DNA from: Amycolatopsis jejuensis
Lineage (GTDB): Bacteria; Actinomycetota; Actinomycetes; Mycobacteriales; Pseudonocardiaceae
DNA length: 64,000 bases
Direction of reading: 5' to 3'
Assembly (NCBI RefSeq): GCF_000717335.1
Contig: NZ_JNYZ01000026.1
Span: 49,887 to 113,886 of the forward strand
Shown here one piece after another: positions 60,942-64,000 of the stretch (positions within the stretch are counted from its first letter, which is position 1; each line of letters starts with the position of its first letter). Position numbers and translations under genes: made by a program. The notes under the pieces are model-generated. The model worked only from the letters and a program-made list of their open reading frames with translations, was not told the origin of the DNA and ran no database searches.

Positions 60942-63785
60942 TCAGGCGGACACGATCCGGCGTTTTTCCGGGCGGTGGGACAGCTCGTGGCGGATGGCGC
61001 GAGCGCGCTCGGCGTAGCTGCGCGACCGCTCGGGCTGGCGGAGTGCCGAATGCAGCTCGCCGAGCAGTTGCGACACCTCGGCCTCCGAACGCCGGTCGCC
61101 GTTGCGTCGGTGCACGCTCAGTGAGTTGACCAGCAGCAGTTGTGCGTGCGCGAGGTCGCCGCTGTACAGGCACAGCTCGCCGAGGTTCTGGTTGGCGTAG
61201 CCGACGCAGTGGTCGTCGCCGAGGTCGGTGAACACGGCGATGGCGCGCGTGACGTGTTCGCGTGCTTCGGCGAGGTTGCCCTCGCGCTGGTGCAGGAGCC
61301 CGAGTCGTTGCAGCGCATGGGCTTCGCGGTGCCGGTCGCCGATTTCGCCGGACAGCTCCAGCGCGTCGGTGAACCAGCGCCGGGCCGTGGCGTAGCACTT
61401 GCGCGCCACCCAGATCGAGCCGATCGCAATGCGGATCACCGCTTCGCCGTGCCGATCACCGGCCTCGGCGAACAGCCGCAACGCTTCGTGGCACGGCACG
61501 AGCGCGCGTTCGGTCTGGCCTTGCAGCCGCAGCACGGTGCCGATACCGGCGTGTGCCTCGCCGAGACCCTGCACGTCGCCGACGCTTCGGTACCGCTCGA
61601 GCGCCGCTTCGAACGCGACCAGCGCGTCCGCGTCATTGTCCTGGTACAGCAGGACTTGGCCGAGGTTGCGCTGGATGATCGCCTCACCTCGGACCGCTCC
61701 CGCCCGCCGCGCCGCCGCGAGCGCGACCTCGTGCGTGACGTGCCAGTCGTCCTGGTGACCACGCAGGTCGAAATACGGCGTAAGGGTGGCGGTGAGGCGC
61801 CAGGCAAGGTCGTCGAACCCCAGCTCGACGGCCAATTCCACCGCGGCGACACAGGTGGTGTGCTCGGCGGCGAACCAGATGGCCGGATCGTCCGGCACCC
61901 GGCCACAGCCGGGCCGGACCAGCGGGGCGTCGTCGCGGTACTGGCCGAAGAAGTGGACCGGCATTCGCTCGGTCGCTTCCACGGCAAGCGCGAGGTACTC
62001 CTCCAGCACCCGCTCGACAGCGGCGCGCGTCTCGTCGTGCTCGGCTTGCTCCGCCGCGTACACGCGCAGCAAATCGTGCAGCCGGTAGCGCGGCTGGTCG
62101 GCGACGTCCGTGGCGACGAGTTCGACCAGGTGTGCGTCGACGAGCACGTCGACGACGTCGTCTGCGCACGGCCGCCCGAGCACCGCGGCGACCACCCATG
62201 CCGGGAACTGCAGCGGACCCAGCGAGCCCAACCGCCGGAACGCCGCGGCGGCGGACATCGGCAGCAGGTCGTAGCTCAGCGTCACACTCGCCCGCACGGC
62301 CAAGTCGCCGACGCGCAGCTCGTCGAGCCGCCGATGCTCGTCGTGCAGCCGGTCGGCGAGGATCCGCAGCGACCAGCCCGGCCGGTGGGTGAGCTTCGCA
62401 CCGGCCACGCGGATCGCGAGTGGCAGGTGCCCGCATTGCTGCAGGATGGCCGCCGCGTCCTCGGGTTCCGCCGCCACGCGCTCGTGGCCGACGATGCTTT
62501 CCAGCAGCCGGGCAGCCTCCGGTTCTGGCAGCAGGTCGACGTCCACCGGCAGCGCACCGGCCAGATCGGGCAGCCGGACCCGGCTCGTGATGAGCACTGC
62601 GCAACTGCCTGCGCCGGGTAGCAGCGGCCGTACCTGCGCGGCGCTGCCAGCGTCGTCGAGCACCACGCACATCCGGCGGCCGGACAGCTGCGACCGCAGC
62701 AACGCGGCACGTTCGGCGAGGTCGCGCGGCAGACCAGCGTCGGGAATTCCCAGCGCGCGCAACAGTTCGGCGAGCACACTCATCGGCGACCGCGGCGACG
62801 ACGAGGTACCCGCAAGGTTCACATGCAGCTGTCCATCGGCAAACACCGCACGCACCGCATGCGCCACCCGTACCGCGATCGACGACTTCCCGATACCGGG
62901 CGCGCCGGACAGCACCACGACCGTCGGCCGGTCCGCCTCGGCGTGCCGGCGCAACTTCGTGACCAGCCGTTCGACGACCTCGGCGCGCCCGGTGAAATCC
63001 GGCAGGTCGAGCGGTAGCTGGCAGACCGGCGGGACTTCCGCGCGGGGCATTTCGAGCGTGGTCCGCAATTCGCGCAGCTGCGCTCCCGGACGGGCGCCGA
63101 GCTCGTCGGCGAGAGTGCGTTCGACCAGCTCGTACGCCTCCGCCGCCTCGAGGACTCGCCCGGCGTCGCGCAACGCGGTGATCAGCTGGTGCCAGAACTC
63201 CTCGCGCAGCGGATGCCCGGTGACGAGACCGCGGAGTTCGGCGATGACCTCGCTGTGCCGGCCGAGCGCAAGCCGGGCTCGCAGGCGCTGTTCCTGCACG
63301 GACAGGCGCAATTCGTCCAGCCGCGCGACCGACGGCCCCCAGGCCGGATCGTGCGGCAGACCCTCCAGCACCTCGCCGCGCCAGAGCGCGTGCGCCTCGT
63401 CGAGCAGGCCGAGCGCGGTTTCCGGGTCGTCCTCGAGCGTTTCCCACGCCCGCGCGGCGAGCCGGGTGAAGACGAGGTGGTCGAGCTCCTCTTCGGGCAC
63501 GGACAGCAGGTACCCCGAGGTCCGGCTGCAGATCCGGTCCGCAAGGCCGGGCGCGGTTTCGGCGAGCCGCCGTCGAAGGGAATGGACGTAAGTGCGGATG
63601 TTGGCGGCCGCCGACCGCGGCGCGGAACCGGGCCAGAGCACCTCGACGAGCACCTCGGTGGACACGACGACATTCGGCTGCAACGCCAGCGCAGCCAGCA
63701 GCACCCGCGGCTTCGGCCCGCCGAGCGGCACGGCCCGTCCTTCGGCGACGACCTCCAGCGGCCCCAGGATCCGGAAGGTCAGCAC
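60942..63785 (-). CDS. Large SARP/BTAD - NB-ARC - TPR transcriptional activator (AfsR-like)
   Basis: 947 aa from GTG 63785, with GGTGGAA upstream. Residues 1-95 form an OmpR-type winged helix (LTFRILGPLEVVAEGRAVPLGGPKPRVLLAAL). About 100-245 is the BTAD domain (EELDHLVFTRLAARAWETLEDDPETALGLLDEAHALWRG). An NB-ARC ATPase follows, with the P-loop LSGAPGIGKSS and Walker B RRMCVVLDDA. The last about 280 aa are TPR repeats (GLGEAHAGIGTVLRLQGQTERALVPCHEALRLF). This is the AfsR/SARP architecture used to activate secondary metabolism. No biosynthetic cluster is visible in the window, so the target may be elsewhere. Confidence 0.93.
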   Translation of the reverse strand: MLTFRILGPLEVVAEGRAVPLGGPKPRVLLAALALQPNVVVSTEVLVEVLWPGSAPRSAAANIRTYVHSLRRRLAETAPGLADRICSRTSGYLLSVPEEELDHLVFTRLAARAWETLEDDPETALGLLDEAHALWRGEVLEGLPHDPAWGPSVARLDELRLSVQEQRLRARLALGRHSEVIAELRGLVTGHPLREEFWHQLITALRDAGRVLEAAEAYELVERTLADELGARPGAQLRELRTTLEMPRAEVPPVCQLPLDLPDFTGRAEVVERLVTKLRRHAEADRPTVVVLSGAPGIGKSSIAVRVAHAVRAVFADGQLHVNLAGTSSSPRSPMSVLAELLRALGIPDAGLPRDLAERAALLRSQLSGRRMCVVLDDAGSAAQVRPLLPGAGSCAVLITSRVRLPDLAGALPVDVDLLPEPEAARLLESIVGHERVAAEPEDAAAILQQCGHLPLAIRVAGAKLTHRPGWSLRILADRLHDEHRRLDELRVGDLAVRASVTLSYDLLPMSAAAAFRRLGSLGPLQFPAWVVAAVLGRPCADDVVDVLVDAHLVELVATDVADQPRYRLHDLLRVYAAEQAEHDETRAAVERVLEEYLALAVEATERMPVHFFGQYRDDAPLVRPGCGRVPDDPAIWFAAEHTTCVAAVELAVELGFDDLAWRLTATLTPYFDLRGHQDDWHVTHEVALAAARRAGAVRGEAIIQRNLGQVLLYQDNDADALVAFEAALERYRSVGDVQGLGEAHAGIGTVLRLQGQTERALVPCHEALRLFAEAGDRHGEAVIRIAIGSIWVARKCYATARRWFTDALELSGEIGDRHREAHALQRLGLLHQREGNLAEAREHVTRAIAVFTDLGDDHCVGYANQNLGELCLYSGDLAHAQLLLVNSLSVHRRNGDRRSEAEVSQLLGELHSALRQPERSRSYAERARAIRHELSHRPEKRRIVSA

Positions 63786-64000
63786 GTCATTCCACCCGCC
63801 TTTGCGGCAAGGTCCCCATACCGGGGCATGCTAGGAGCGTTTCGGACACTTAGCTAGATCCACTCGGGGCGGAATACCCCAGGTGGGTCGGGGCGGATGC
63901 CTCCCGGTCACCGGCGCGCCATGAATCGTTTTCACTTCCCTGGGCGGGGATTTGGTTTGCCCGGGTGGGGCGGGGCTGGGCTGGGGCGGGTGTGACGGGC
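63786..64000. other. Upstream region of the SARP gene at the window edge
   Basis: The 215 bp include a GGTGGAA ribosome-site-like stretch ahead of the SARP start (minus strand) and a G-rich end at 63960-64000. No gene or clear operator is seen. Confidence 0.4.

Overview
The window is high-GC actinobacterial DNA. A family 2B encapsulin, an IniB/IniA/IniC-type locus, a BTAD (SARP) regulator, F420-type PPOX and DUF4396 proteins, frequent GTG/TTG starts and many 4-nt overlaps together suggest a Pseudonocardiaceae member such as Amycolatopsis. The genus is an inference from gene content only.

Region 1 (1-5480) is accessory DNA: the end of a probable SWIM zinc-finger protein, a primase-helicase of the TOTE type, and a compact Xre / ImmA-type protease / PIN-like nuclease cassette. 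Region 2 (5490-17300) is an integrated element. A 45-bp direct repeat of the 3' half of tRNA-Ala(GGC) marks its far end, and a tyrosine integrase lies next to the intact tRNA. Inside are an IS630-type insertion sequence that splits a small gene (the 52-aa product can be reconstructed), two unknown proteins, a second Xre/ImmA pair, a truncated antiporter, an AAC(3)-like acyltransferase with a degenerate PaaK-like protein, an IS5 remnant and a helicase pseudogene. The helicase is broken partly by a 52-bp palindromic insertion. The integrase is itself frameshifted just after its catalytic tyrosine, so the element is probably immobile.

Region 3 (17600-26820) holds a secreted beta-helix protein, a two-gene redox-signalling operon (receiver-thioredoxin reductase plus cyclic-nucleotide-domain histidine kinase), a pentapeptide-repeat protein and a molybdopterin oxidoreductase with its flavin reductase. 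Region 4 (26830-35540) is an iniBAC-like locus: a LuxR/AAA regulator and an Hsp70-like membrane protein read leftward, and IniB-like, IniA-like and IniC-like genes read rightward from a shared upstream region. Region 5 (36000-47830) has an acyl-CoA ligase carrying an in-frame minisatellite, decayed TetR and glycosyltransferase remnants, an amino-acid ABC transporter operon ending in an aminotransferase-regulator fusion, an ABC-2 exporter operon with its own palindromic operator and winged-helix regulator, and DNA polymerase IV. Region 6 (48100-64000) has a CapA lipoprotein, polyprenyl synthase plus encapsulin, several secreted or membrane proteins, a copper-type (CsoR-like) operator in front of a DUF4396 gene, and a large SARP/NB-ARC/TPR regulator.

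Two themes recur. First, in-frame tandem repeats or insertions sit inside at least four genes. Second, degenerate tandem arrays begin with the last codons and stop codon of a neighbouring gene (dinB, and the PPOX gene).
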